Shown here one piece after another: positions 45,430-56,308 of a stretch of 64,000 nt of DNA (its first letter is position 1; every line of letters begins with the position of its first letter). This stretch comes from Centroberyx gerrardi. Taxonomy: Eukaryota > Chordata > Actinopteri > Beryciformes > Berycidae. A model generated the notes under the pieces. It was not told where the DNA came from, made no database searches, and was given only the letters and a program-made list of their open reading frames with translations. Both the position numbers and the translations under genes were made by a program. The stretch spans positions 28,772,565 to 28,836,564 of the forward strand of contig NC_136003.1 in NCBI RefSeq assembly GCF_048128805.1, given 5' to 3'.

Positions 45430-48400
45430 GTTATTACATTGTCTGATATGCCCTGTCTGGCTTTTGATTTGCCATTTTGAAACACACATTATTGATGATA
45501 CAATACACATTTTCAAACCAATAATTTATCAACTCAATGTGCTGCATGAAATAATTTTGCAGTTCTGCTTTTAACCTTTTTTAAAGCTGAGACATACTGA
45601 TAACTGTCATTCAGTTTAATGTAATTCACCTGTGTTGCTGCTTTTTTAAAATTGTGACCTAAGCTCTTCATCAATATACTTGCCAGTCGAGGCATCGGAT
45701 GGAGAACAAATTAAAACTTCAACAGCCACTTTCATTATTTACCAGCCAAAATGCTATTTTAGAAAAGACACTGGTTGTTTACCTGGCAATGACTCTGGTA
45801 AAATAAGCAACATTTCCAGCCACAACCCGAATTTCACAGCATTTGGCAGGAGGCTGGTGCTCATTTACCTCCCTGATAATAACATTTTAGAGAGATTTCA
45901 ACGCCTCATATCTTACAAGCTGCAGCTTCACTTTGGTGGCATTACTCCGTCTGATCCTTCCAACACTATTTATGAAGTTAGTTTATTTTCACTGATGCCA
46001 AAACACACGGCAATGTTCAAACCTCACACAGCCATGATTTGATCTTACAGAACCAGAGTCTCAGTCATTTAACAATTGAAAGTCCTTTTTTAACCCGTGT
46101 GGGTTTGGTTTGCTCAGGTTGACTCTCGGGGGAAACCAGTCAGCTGCATCACTAGGAATCTGCAGAAAACTGTGAACTAGAACCAGAACGAAGGCTTCAG
46201 ACTCACTGAATCTTTCGGCTGACCCTGCTGGACACTTTGGCAGCCGGGGACCCTGTAGGCGGAGGAGGAGGAGAGGGGGAGCGAACGTCTTCCCTGAAAC
46301 ACAGGAAGAAGACAGGAAGAGAGAGAAAACATTGCAAATGAATTCATGTCAACATAGTCTTAAGACATGTGACTGGTTATTAAATCTCCCCCGGATGTTC
46401 AAACCACTCCTTTACATCCTGTTCTACTAGCCACACATAACAGAACCTGACCAGCACACGAAGCACACAAACACTTTCAGTTTTTAATGCATTTTCCATA
46501 GCGGGAATGTCATCCAGCTTAACCAACTATTCCACATTATTTTGGCGATCGTGGCCGAACGGCACGGCTAAGTGTCTTCTACTGTTTAGGAAAACATTTC
46601 ATTGTGTGACTGTACTTGTCATTGTTTACCCGTTTCAACCTCAGTTTTGAGAAATATGCTTTGTACAAATGTTTCCATGACAACAACTACAACACTGCGA
46701 AAGCCATGCGAGCTTCCAACCAGCCACATGTTCAAAGAGGTTGAAGATCTGGGAATTTCCCTCATTTTCTTTAAAAGCTTTGCTCAGTCGACATGACACA
46801 GCAGCTCGGAGGAGAGCCTGACTGATGTGATTACTGTGAAGATGGAACAGGACACTGCAAAAAATGACAAGCTTGTCTCCAGACCTATCAAGCTTATTAC
46901 ATGATATTTTCAGTCAAATTCTCTCACTGCACTGGCAGATAATCTTGCTGGTTTCAATAAATTTCACTTGATTCATGCCAATATGACTTCTTTCAAGAAA
47001 TCATCATAAAACAATGAAGAATATCTTGAAATAAGAAACTTTCCCCCGAGACGATTTCACTTTTACCAAGTTAATGTCCTGAAACAAGTTACATTCTCCT
47101 GGGAAAAAAAGTCTGATTTGTTAAAACTCAAATTATCTGCCAGTGCAGTAAGATGATTTCACAAAAAAAATCCTAAAATAAGCTTGATAAGTCTGGATAC
47201 AAGATAAAATAACTTTTTGTCAGTCAAGTTTGTCAGTTTTTGCAGTGTGATGTCTTACGTTAGTCTGTCACAGGAAAAAGTAATGTGATTAACGCATTAC
47301 TGTGTAACGATTTACACAACACAACACAGAGAAACCTAAAACTAACTTGACACGTGGTTTCACACACTTACAGATTTAAAAACAGCTTTACTTTGTAACA
47401 CGTTGCCCCCAACACTGCTGACACGTTTGCTTCGTGCTACAAAACAGACGATTACCCGTTATTAACGTGACACCCAAGTGCTGCGAATGTGTCTGAAATA
47501 CTGAAGGATTTCCAACAGGTTTCATGACTCATTTGCTGACATCTTAATGACAGTTATATAGGGTGAGGCTTCAGTGAGGCTTATTTTAGGCTTCTTTTCT
47601 TTAGTTTCGATGCTTTCATGCTAGTCTGTCACAGTTTAGTTCATATGTGGATTGCTGCAGAAAATCTCTAACTCTGAACTCTGGTGGACTGGAGGAGGTT
47701 TGACCTGCGGAGCTCTGTGGGACGGACCGGTTCTCAGACTGAGCTTCACTACTCACGGTTCTTCGCTCTTCTTCTGCACAGTTTCTGCTTCCTCCTCCTC
47801 AGAGTCGCTGAGGCTGAGGCTGACGGGTTCCTTTGGCGGAGACTGAGACCACACACTGGCTTCAGCGCTGTCGCCTGGACACCAACAACACATTCGACAC
47901 TTACAACAAGAAAACAGCTGGAATTTATTGCATTGCATTCCCTTTTTATATCAGGCAATTTTTTTTTCTTTTCAAACATGATGTCTATGAAACTCTTCAG
48001 TGTTTACCTGTGTTCTTCTCAGTCTCAGCGAGCACAGCGGCCGACGGCTTCAGCTGCAGACAGGTGTTTACCTGGAGACAGACGCAGTGATGTCATCTAC
48101 TGCACACTTCACTTGAGATCAAATGAAACTCTACTGATCCCCGTGATCCCTGACTGGAGGCCATTTGAACACACGCAATCAACAATTTAAAAACTAGAAA
48201 TTGTGTTAAAGCTGCACTGCAGTTTTGTACAAACGGCAGCAAGAACTAACCAGCAACAGAAACTGGACCAACGTAAATTGACAAACTGTGGATCCATTCA
48301 CAGTGAGAAGAGGAATCTGACTTTACTTTGTGCACTTTATTTTGTAATTTCCAATTTTTCCAGTTTAAAGAATCTAGTTTGAACTCTGTCCTCTCTCCTT

Positions 48401-48746
48401 TTAGAATCACATGGAAAAGATCACAGCTAACAACGTTCTCTTTTCTAAAAGGTTAGGGTTAGGGTTAACTCAGTAACTTTTACTCTGAGTTTATTTTAAA
48501 TGAGCTACTGTTTTTTTGCTTCAATCAATTTTTCCACCAGTACTTTTACTGCTACTGAAATAAAATATCAGCAAAGTAACAGTACTTCTATCAGCAGGAC
48601 ATTCTGGTTCTCTTTCCACCGCTGGCCTTCACCTTGTTGGAGTAGATGGGCACCGAGGCGATGGTGGACGGGTCGATGATGCGGCGGCGTTTGGGCAGAG
48701 GCTTCAGAGGCTTGACGACCTCCAGGTCACTGTCACTGTCAGACAT
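42455..48746 (-). CDS. nfatc2ip: NFATC2-interacting protein (NIP45/Esc2/Rad60-like), 8 coding exons, 369 aa
   Basis: Exons in transcript order: 48746-48633, 48071-48008, 47874-47757, 46293-46207, 45233-44942, 43738-43594, 42842-42715, 42616-42455 (TGA). They total 1110 nt in consistent phase. Seen: an acidic, Ser-rich N-terminus (MSDSDSDLEVV); basic KRRR; SLSLSDSEEEE; SDDDDDIIIV, a possible SUMO-interacting motif. Two ubiquitin-like folds follow: SLD1 about 206-278 (IPLKVRCRTDLHKIPVLS ... RILLLRKEIELS ... LGIADIIDCVV) and SLD2 about 297-369 (VRLQGKEKG ... VQFFFDGSKI ... MEDGDVIEVWT). Known of the family: NFATC2IP modulates NFAT and PRMT1 function at cytokine loci and acts in SUMO-dependent genome maintenance through Ubc9-binding SUMO-like domains. 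The ATG follows an acceptor directly (cccag/ATG), so a 5' UTR exon lies upstream. The donor after exon 42842-42715 (GTTCGT) is unusual but needed for frame. Confidence 0.95.
43843..44065. repeat. 'gggttcttt' MITE
   Basis: Left side aaaaagggttctttgtagta, right side ccaaagaacccttgaag: inverted pieces. It lies in an nfatc2ip intron and is related to 27975-28345. Confidence 0.6.
44400..44487 (+). repeat. Retroelement 3' tail fragment
   Basis: gtctgctgccttcttggcca ... aaatctcaatgtgacttccc ... tggttaaataaac is the typical 3' end of a fish non-LTR element. Confidence 0.6.
45240..45284. repeat. (CA)n microsatellite at a splice acceptor
   Basis: 45 bp. On the minus strand it is (TG)n ending 4 nt before the ctcag acceptor of nfatc2ip exon 45233-44942. 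A second (CA)n lies at 45396-45424. Confidence 0.95.
46853..47247. mobile_element. MITE with cactgcaaaaa ends, 395 bp
   Basis: Starts cactgcaaaaaatgacaagc and ends gtcagtttttgcagtg (inverted ends). Internal complementary pairs include caagcttattacatgatatt near the left and aaataagcttgataagtctg near the right. The flanks are not clearly duplicated. It lies in an nfatc2ip intron. Confidence 0.75.
48240..48600 (-). repeat. Dispersed repeat, inverted relative to 61707-62235
   Basis: gacaaactgtggatccattc, cacagtgagaagaggaatct, agtttgaactctgtcctctc, cacatggaaaagatcacagc and atcagcaaagtaacagtact recur as reverse complements in reverse order at 61.7-62.1 kb. It lies in nfatc2ip intron 1. Confidence 0.85.
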
Positions 48747-48924
48747 CTGGGACAGAAACACAGCGTTCAGTCTGGTGGCTGAATTTACCAAAATCATCAA
48801 CAAATGCGTAATTCTGGGACATTTATCCAAGCTGGGTTTCCTCCTCTGCAGTGTGTATGTGTTGATCAGGGTGATGCTGCTACTTTGATTTGATTTACTT
48901 TGATACAGTTTTTCACTGGTTTAT

Positions 48925-48981
48925 TTTGCCTTGGGGCTAATATTGACCTGAGTGATTGGATATGATGCAGTTTGATTGATT

Positions 48982-49026
<45 letters not shown>

Positions 49027-49350
49027 GATTATGTATATACGGTATGTATTGTACTATTGATCAAAGCTATGCTGGCTGTCTATGGTAAGACTTTAACCTT
49101 AACTGATGAGACATTTTGGTCAGATTCCACAGAAGTATGCATGAATATGTTTTTTTATTATCATGCTGGCTTTCAGTGGAGAGTTGTAGTGTCCCATGAT
49201 GAGTTAAATGCTGTTTCAGGGGATTTTCCACCCTGACAAGAATACAATTCTTGGGGAAACACTGAATAATTGTTCATTTTTGGCATAAAATATCGTCTAT
49301 CAGCAACTCCAGTCCAAAAATAACTAGTATCTGTATCAGCCTTGAAAACC
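48925..49350 (+). repeat. Dispersed 'TATCGG' repeat copy with (AAT)n
   Basis: gctaatattgacctgagtga, tgatgcagtttgattgattt followed by (AAT)n at 48983-49024, then taagactttaacctt, agtatgcatgaatatgtttt, ctttcagtggagagttgtag, gggattttccaccctgacaa. Same landmark order as the 19.97 kb copy. Confidence 0.8.
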
Positions 49351-49607
49351 CCTTGTTGGACTTTTGAACAGTAACTTTCTCTTACAAATACAAAGACATG
49401 ACTTGTCAGAGTATGGATGTGGCGTGACACTTTTGCTCACTTTCCTTATGTTATTACCGGTAATTAACTTTAAAAAGAAACAGACTATAATTCAGTGCTT
49501 TGTCACAGTCCAGTTGATGGTAGGTAACGTTAAATACAGTTATCGTTACACGGCTAACTGTTAGCATTAGCTAACGGAGCAGCTGTGTCAAGTTCACGGT
49601 AAGTTGC

Positions 49608-49632
49608 ACTACTTCCGTTTCCGGTTTAGTTA
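49608..49632 (-). promoter_or_regulatory. nfatc2ip: Candidate nfatc2ip promoter element (paired ETS-like sites)
   Basis: The minus strand reads AACCGGAAACGGAAGTAG, two GGAA cores in the CCGGAA context used by ETS/GABP at TATA-less promoters. It lies about 870 nt upstream of the ATG exon. The 5' UTR exon itself was not resolved. Confidence 0.35.
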
Positions 49633-49839
49633 TTTGCTTTTCAAAATTAAACCACAGAAACTGTTTTTTGTTGTGGGTGTAACATTGCCATAATCACATC
49701 AAATTAGTTTTAATGGGGAATTATTATAAGTTGAAGTTTGCACATGTAGTTTAGCATAGGCTTTTGTGTGTTCCTTTCTAACATTCAACCATTTTGTATA
49801 AAAATCCATTCCCTACTCATACTTTCCATTCTCTCACCA

Positions 49840-50070
49840 CTGTTGCCAACTTGGCAATTTTAGAGACTTGTCAGAAGCCCCCAGCAACTTTACTTGTAAA
49901 AAGCAACTAGCAACTTTTTCTGACCATTTTACAGCAAATCTGTAAGTCTGATGCCGATTTGCGCTACTTGCTGTAACAAATGTATTCATATGCAAATTAG
50001 CACATGGTATCATCTAAAGACTTTTTGAGCAGCCAATAGCTACTTCCTTGAAAGAGTTGGCAACACAGTT
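49840..50070. repeat. 'ttgccaacttggcaa' repeat
   Basis: gttgccaacttggcaatttt at the left and gagttggcaacacagttg at the right give inverted ends. The interior (gcaactagcaactttttctg) matches, in reverse, the block at 34975-35092 inside the large hAT-like element. Confidence 0.65.
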
Positions 50071-51820
50071 GATTGATAACCACTATGACATTTCCATAAC
50101 CGTTATGGTTTATCTACAACTTAAATGATTGGAGATACCCAAACATTAAACTAGTTTTTATTCTAGTTGCATTAAAATCAATCATGTTTCCAGCCATTGC
50201 TGTCAAGAGCTGTGGACCTCCAATATGGCCGCCAGTGGGCGTATAACGTCTACTAGAGACTTTTATTTTGGAGGATACAGTCCGGAAGTCCAAATGAACC
50301 TTCGACTATATTGACGCTGTTTTAACGTCGCTCCAGGTTGTAGGCAGACTAATCGCTGTTTCTGTGGTTACATGACTTGGTGGTCTTTTCGCTGCTAGCA
50401 AACTTAATCAGAATAACATATGATGCTACTTACTTTTGAAATCGTTTCACCAATAAAGTGCTCTTATCGTCAACCTTGGTCAATCTGTCACAACACACTG
50501 ACTGCTTCAACCGTAGTCGTTTTTTTCCGCGCTCTAATGTTGCCTTCTCGTGCTGTGGGAATATATCGTATTTCCCGCACATGAGCGAGCCACAACAAAA
50601 TGCCCCGAGATTCCGAGATGTGACGTTTAAACTAAAATAATATCGTGGGAAATTCAGTCATCGAATAGCAACAGGGTACAGTAAAGAGAGAGAATATACC
50701 GCAAACTACAGCAGACTACAGCAAATTGGAGCTATAAGCAGCAGTTAAAACACTAGAACTTATGTAGCAGCAATATAGGAATGATGGAGGAATCAAGTAC
50801 AATAACATGAATAACATCATGTATAGAGGGTGTGAAATTATCAACAGTCAAATATAAAAAATTTGATGAAAAATATGTATGGTATAAAATTGTAAAAATG
50901 TAAAAAATCTGAAATTAAAATAAATTAAAATTATACAAAAAAATATATATCATACTATATCTTATAAATCATATTTTAGAATTATACTGTATCTTAATTT
51001 GGCCTTCTATGTAAAGAATTACTGTATGCTTCTATTTTCACTTGTTTAGTTTTTTATTTATTATCTCTTCAGAGCCAACCGTGCACCTGACTGATGCTTA
51101 TAATGCTTCCTGATTCTCATAATTTTTTAGTCACATGGGTATGCAGCATGATAATGTAACATTGTTGTAATGCCTCTATATTATTCAGAAAATCTCTGTT
51201 TGTGATTCTTGTGTTGTATTGATCATATCTAATGATGTCATTATGGCCTTTATGTATCTAAACGTGAATTAAGCATCGTCTTTATGTCTTATGAAATATG
51301 TGAAAGTGAAAGTGTATGCATTGCTGTTGAAGATCTGGTTAATAACACCTGTGGCTCTCACTACTCTTTAAGTTTAAGTTTATTAAATACTCATATGGCA
51401 GCTGACAAGTCATCTGAAATATGTGAGCATCACAATGATATTTGGTTGAAAAGGTACACATCATGAGATAAAAAACAAAAAAATAATAAATATTGCTATT
51501 ATTGTGTTATTATGACTTTTCCGCACACCCTGACCTGGTGGAAATGTCAGGTGCTGTTGGCTCTGAAGAGATATTAAAATGTTTGAGCACATGCTTTCCT
51601 CTGTCTTCACACACTATTTTGCTGCTGCAGTGACCCGATTTCTCCACAGGGATCAGTGAAGTTTCATGTCATATTTACTAGAGAAATCAGAAGTAGGAGC
51701 TCATGAGGAGAACTTGAAGGCAGCATGACAACAATCACAAACTCTGATTTAATATTCACTTTCTGAAAAGGCCACAGGAGGCCAGCAGTCAGCCGGACAA
51801 AAATCTACATCATCAGACTG

Positions 51821-52366
51821 CAGAGGTGTGACCAAGTCAACTTTGCTCAAGTCCCAAGTCAGTCTCAAGTCTTGAGGCACAAGTCTCAAGTCGAGTCTCA
51901 AGTTTGAATGTAGAACACCAAGTCAAGTCCAAGTCCAGTCCATGTCATTAATGTCAAGTCTCAAGTCTAAATGTAGAACAGCAAGTCAAGTCAGAACAAA
52001 TCAAGAGTCCAGCATCAATTTAATATCTTAAAGAAAACTAAATATCTAGGACTTTTCAATGCAATATGGTTTTAATAGGATACAAACTTGGTAAGAGCAT
52101 CATGAGTTTGATTTCTATAATCAGTTTCAACTTCAATAAATTCAATCATTCCATACAAATTCAGAAAACAGAATTTAAATTCAGTCGTCTGCTGGAACAA
52201 ATCTCATCACTTTCAATTAATCAATAAGTCATTTACACAAACACAAGATCTCAAGTCAAGACTTTAGAAACCTTTTCAAGTCATCAAAGTACAAGTCAGA
52301 GTCAAGTCACCAGAACCCAAGTCAAGTCTCAAGTAGTTAAAATTGTGACTCGAGTCCCCACCTCTG
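51821..52366. mobile_element. 'caagtc' MITE, 546 bp, complete with target duplication
   Basis: Starts cagaggtgtgaccaagtcaa and ends cgagtccccacctctg (inverted ends). The flanks tcagactg and ttagactg match at 7 of 8, consistent with an 8-bp duplication. Both sides are dense in caagtctcaagtc. A partial relative is at 11590-11935. Confidence 0.85.
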
Positions 52367-52635
52367 TTAGACTGCAACAATAAAAGGCTGGTCAGGTGAT
52401 GCATGTGCCAATGTGTAGATGTTTCACTGAAGTACAAAACTCAACTATCAGGACAAAGTTTTTTTTTATTACAAAGCCTTCATTAACATTTTTGACATGT
52501 AAAAAAAACAAACATGCAAGTTTGACCAGCAGGCTTATGCACAATGCAGAACATCAACTAGACAATAAAAAAACCCAAATGAAACCATAGCAGAGTGCAG
52601 TAAAAAGCTGTACAACAACTGACATTATAATGACA

Positions 52636-52976
52636 GTAGGGCCGGGCGATATGGTTGAAATCAATATCACGCTAATCATAAGGATTTTTTTTCCGATATC
52701 AATATATATCTATGCAAAATCACATGTTAAATAATAAAATTCCTGTTCATCCTATTGAACCGAATGGTAATGTTAGGTAGGTGTCAAACGAAACTGACAT
52801 TTTCAAATTATATTCCCACCATACCTCATTTTGTCAGAGTTTTTAAATAAAATTAGCTTGTTATCATCAGTTTAACAGCAGCATCGTGTGTCATGATCCC
52901 AAAATCACCACATCATCACCATGAGATTCCACTGACAGACAAATAAACGATAATATTCATATATCGCCCGGCCCCA
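52636..52976. mobile_element. 'gggccgggcgatat' MITE, about 341 bp, with target duplication
   Basis: Starts gtagggccgggcgatatgg and ends atatcgcccggcccca (inverted ends). It is flanked by taatgaca on both sides (52628-52635 and 52977-52984). A related piece is nested at about 38395-38632. It lies close to the candidate sgf29 poly(A) site. Confidence 0.88.
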
Positions 52977-53303
52977 TAATGACATAAGAGATGTGTCAAA
53001 TCTTTAACCCACGCCCGGGTCAAACAATAACAACAAGCTTGAACCGATCGTCACCTTCAGCGCAGATAATTCCATAATCTATCAATAAAAAATATGATCA
53101 GAGCTGCACAGTGTATCAGAACTTGCCCATTAGACGTTTCTGACGGCCCATTTCAGATTTTTGACAAATGTTTTTCTAGCCTAACTCAATGAATGAGATG
53201 GAAATTAGTGTTTTTCTGGAACAGGAGTGCGTTCCTATTCCCTGACAGGCTTCATCGTCGTCGTCGTCTCTTGGTCTTTCCCGGTCTTTCCCTCCCTTCT
53301 GCG

Positions 53304-56268
53304 TCACTTCTTCTTGTTCTCCTTGCAGGCGACCACGTAGCGCTGGGCCACGTTGAGCGGAGGGGAGTAGCCGTCGGCGTACGATGTGTCCTCAAACAGC
53401 ACCGAGTAATCGTCCTGCGGCTGCAAACACACACACTCTGGTTAGAAGCTGCATGAGCTGCTCTCTCTCTGTTGGTCTGGTCTGTTGGTTCGGTAGTGTG
53501 TTACTGTTTGTTACTGTTGGACTGAACCGCCCCCAGGTTTAGTCCGGCACTCTGTGGGGAGACTGAGGTGGAAAACCAGCTGCTGGGAGCAACTGTTGGC
53601 ACTGGGAACATAAATGTCACTCTTAAAGGATACGTTCAGTGATTTTTGACCTATATACAATTTGTCTCTTCCATACCTGTAGTACTATAGGTCCAAATTT
53701 ACCAAACTTATCCTGTAAATCCAATAGAAAGCCGATTCTTCCGGTTTATCCAATTCTAAACAAAACCAAAACCTAATCAGTTTATGGAAAGAGTTCTAAC
53801 AAGAAGGAATAATTACAAAGTCATGTGCGCCTCATATCTGATCACTTTCATTTGAATGGTCTACATTTTATATTTGATTTGTCTTGAATAAAAACTGACA
53901 GACTGCAACAGAGGGCTTTCAGATGATGTAACACATCCTCTGGCGGCCATATTGGAGGTCTTCAGCTCTTGGGCAACAACATTTTGCATTTCTAAACTTA
54001 GGACTTGACCACTTGTCTCAACAGTGTTAAAGGTTAATTTGCTGCTCTTTTTGACTGGGAACTGATCATTTAATCACTGATCCATCTGATTGATTTCATG
54101 TTTAGATAATGTCAGCTTGTTAGCTAGCTAACCATAGTATCTGGTTCTAGTTTTGTTGTTAACATCTGATTTGCACAATTGCAAATGTTACATGGACAGT
54201 AGCTAGTGACATCTAGTAGCAACAAGTTAACATTAATATTGTTTTGCTAAATGAGCCTGCTGGCTAGCTAGCTAACAGTTTGTTCAGGTTAACTGAGCTG
54301 ACTCTTCTCAAGCTACAACTCAGAGTGTTTTGGAGTAGAGACTAGGGCTAAAGACAAGACAGTTTACTGTGTCACATTAACCTACATTTGGAAACAAATC
54401 CACCTTATCACACTATTCACTTTTACTGAGAACGTTACTGGATGGATCTACAGCCACACCACAACAAGCTTTTTTGTTTTTTAGCGCGCACACACTTCTC
54501 CAGTGAACCTCCATGATGGCGCCAGACGTGGCTAAACATAAACACAGTGGTGTGACGGGGCCGGCGTGTCGGGCCTCACCCTGTGCGGTGGAGTGTGGAT
54601 GAGGGCCCGGTAGAAGCAGGTGGTCTGCGGGTAGAGGGCCAGAACCAGCTGGTCTTTACTGAACAGGGCCTCGGGGTCCGTCTCCGGGTTCGCCTTCCAC
54701 TGAGGGAGCGGGATGATACGCCGTCTGCTCAGAGTGTGTCTCCTGGTCACACACAAACACACACATTTCAACCAGAGGTATTTCTGGACAGCCGGAGTTA
54801 TTCAGACTGAGTGTGGGAGAGGAGAGCGTGGGATCAGAGGAAGGCAAAGAGGAGATGGACTGATAAAGGATATGATGAAGGAATTAGGATTTGATTGATT
54901 TGGGTTTTTGAAGGCCGACAGCAATACTGATAATTTGGGATTGAAGTTTCCGGTAGTTGATACTTTTGTAGATTTAAAAATTTGACTGCTTTCATGCCAA
55001 AAATGACAAATATTGAGTGTTTCCCAATAATTTTCTTCTTGTCAGGGTGGAAAAGCCTCTGAAGCAGCATTTAGACCATCATGGGACACTAAAACTCTCC
55101 ACTGAAACGCAGACTAATGACATTTTTTTAGATGGGTGAGTAGCTCTTTAAGCCAGGGTGGGAAGAATTACTTACTAAAACATTACAGAACTATATGAAA
55201 TGGATAAATAAAATGTACAAAGAAAATAAAATTGCATTGCAGGTTTCACAGACTGATGCTACTCCCACACCACACTGGAATGATTTCTCTGGACAGCCAT
55301 CTAACAGAATAATAACCTCCATCATGTCAGAGGTGGATGAAACTGACCGGTAGATATCTGATTTCTAATAAATGATCTGATTTCCAATAAAAGGCCAATA
55401 TCAACAAACATTTATAACGGTCCAACCCCAAAAGGAATGGATACGTGAAGATGTGAGAGGTGTCCCAAAGGAGATGAAAGGTAAACAAAAGAGGAAAGAT
55501 GGTAGAGTAAAGACAACATGAAGGGGGGGAAAGTGGGAAACGTAGGAAGAGAAAGCGAGGTAAGAGAGAATGGCATGGAGGAATATAGGAGGATAAACAC
55601 AGAGATACAAAAAACAGAAAGGGGATAAAGATGGGACTGAACAGCAAGAGTACAGACGATATGCTAATTAGTGTTAGAGATGGAGGATATGAAGCAATAA
55701 CAGATAACTCACTCTTTTCCCTCTTCATCAATATCATCCACTTCATATCTAGAAGGAGGAGAGGTGAAACAGTCAGTTTTTGTTGAGCTGTGACTTCATA
55801 ACTTACGACTTCATACCATGAAGATCATATCATGACATTTTGAATTTTAGGCAGATTTTCCTTCACTGGGCACTTGTGGGGAGAAATTTGCCATATCGGT
55901 GTTTTAATTGTTTGAAAAACGACCTGCTGGCATTGCTAACATTTCTTGTTGACAGCGATGACTACTGCTGGTGCCAAGCTAGCTCTAACATAAACAATGT
56001 AAAAAAAAAAAACAGATTTTAGGCTAGCTGAAGAATAAAGTACAAACTTCTCAATCGTGTAATGAGTGCCAGGTGAAGAAAAACATCAAACTAGTTGGTT
56101 GTAATGCGTACTTGTTGGTGGAGTGGCTGTAGCTGACCACTTCAGCCAGGATCCACTGCTCGTCTCCGTCCACTGCCTTCACCCTCGCCGCCACCTTATC
56201 CCCCTGCTTCGCCACGTAGTCGCTGCTGGCCGGGGTCGCCCCGCACAGAGGGGGCGGACTGGGGGACG

Positions 56269-56308
<40 letters not shown>

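Larger units (their letters stand above)
48747..53303. other. Spacer between nfatc2ip first coding exon and sgf29 stop
   Basis: No coding exon recognised. It holds the nfatc2ip 5' region, several transposons (48925-49350, 49840-50070, 51821-52366, 52636-52976), a plain A/T-rich stretch at about 50640-51780 in which nothing was recognised, and the sgf29 3' UTR (minus-strand AATAAA from plus TTTATT at 52465-52470, about 835 nt after the sgf29 stop). Confidence 0.65.

Noticed and set aside
45680..46042. 120-codon plus-strand open frame
   Set aside because: Inside an nfatc2ip intron on the opposite strand, no recognised domain, and short motifs (taccagcc, ttacctggca) resemble a dispersed repeat also seen near 6.5 kb.
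48454..48472. Telomere-like ggttagggttagggttaac
   Set aside because: Only about 2.5 units, inside a dispersed repeat; not an interstitial telomere array.
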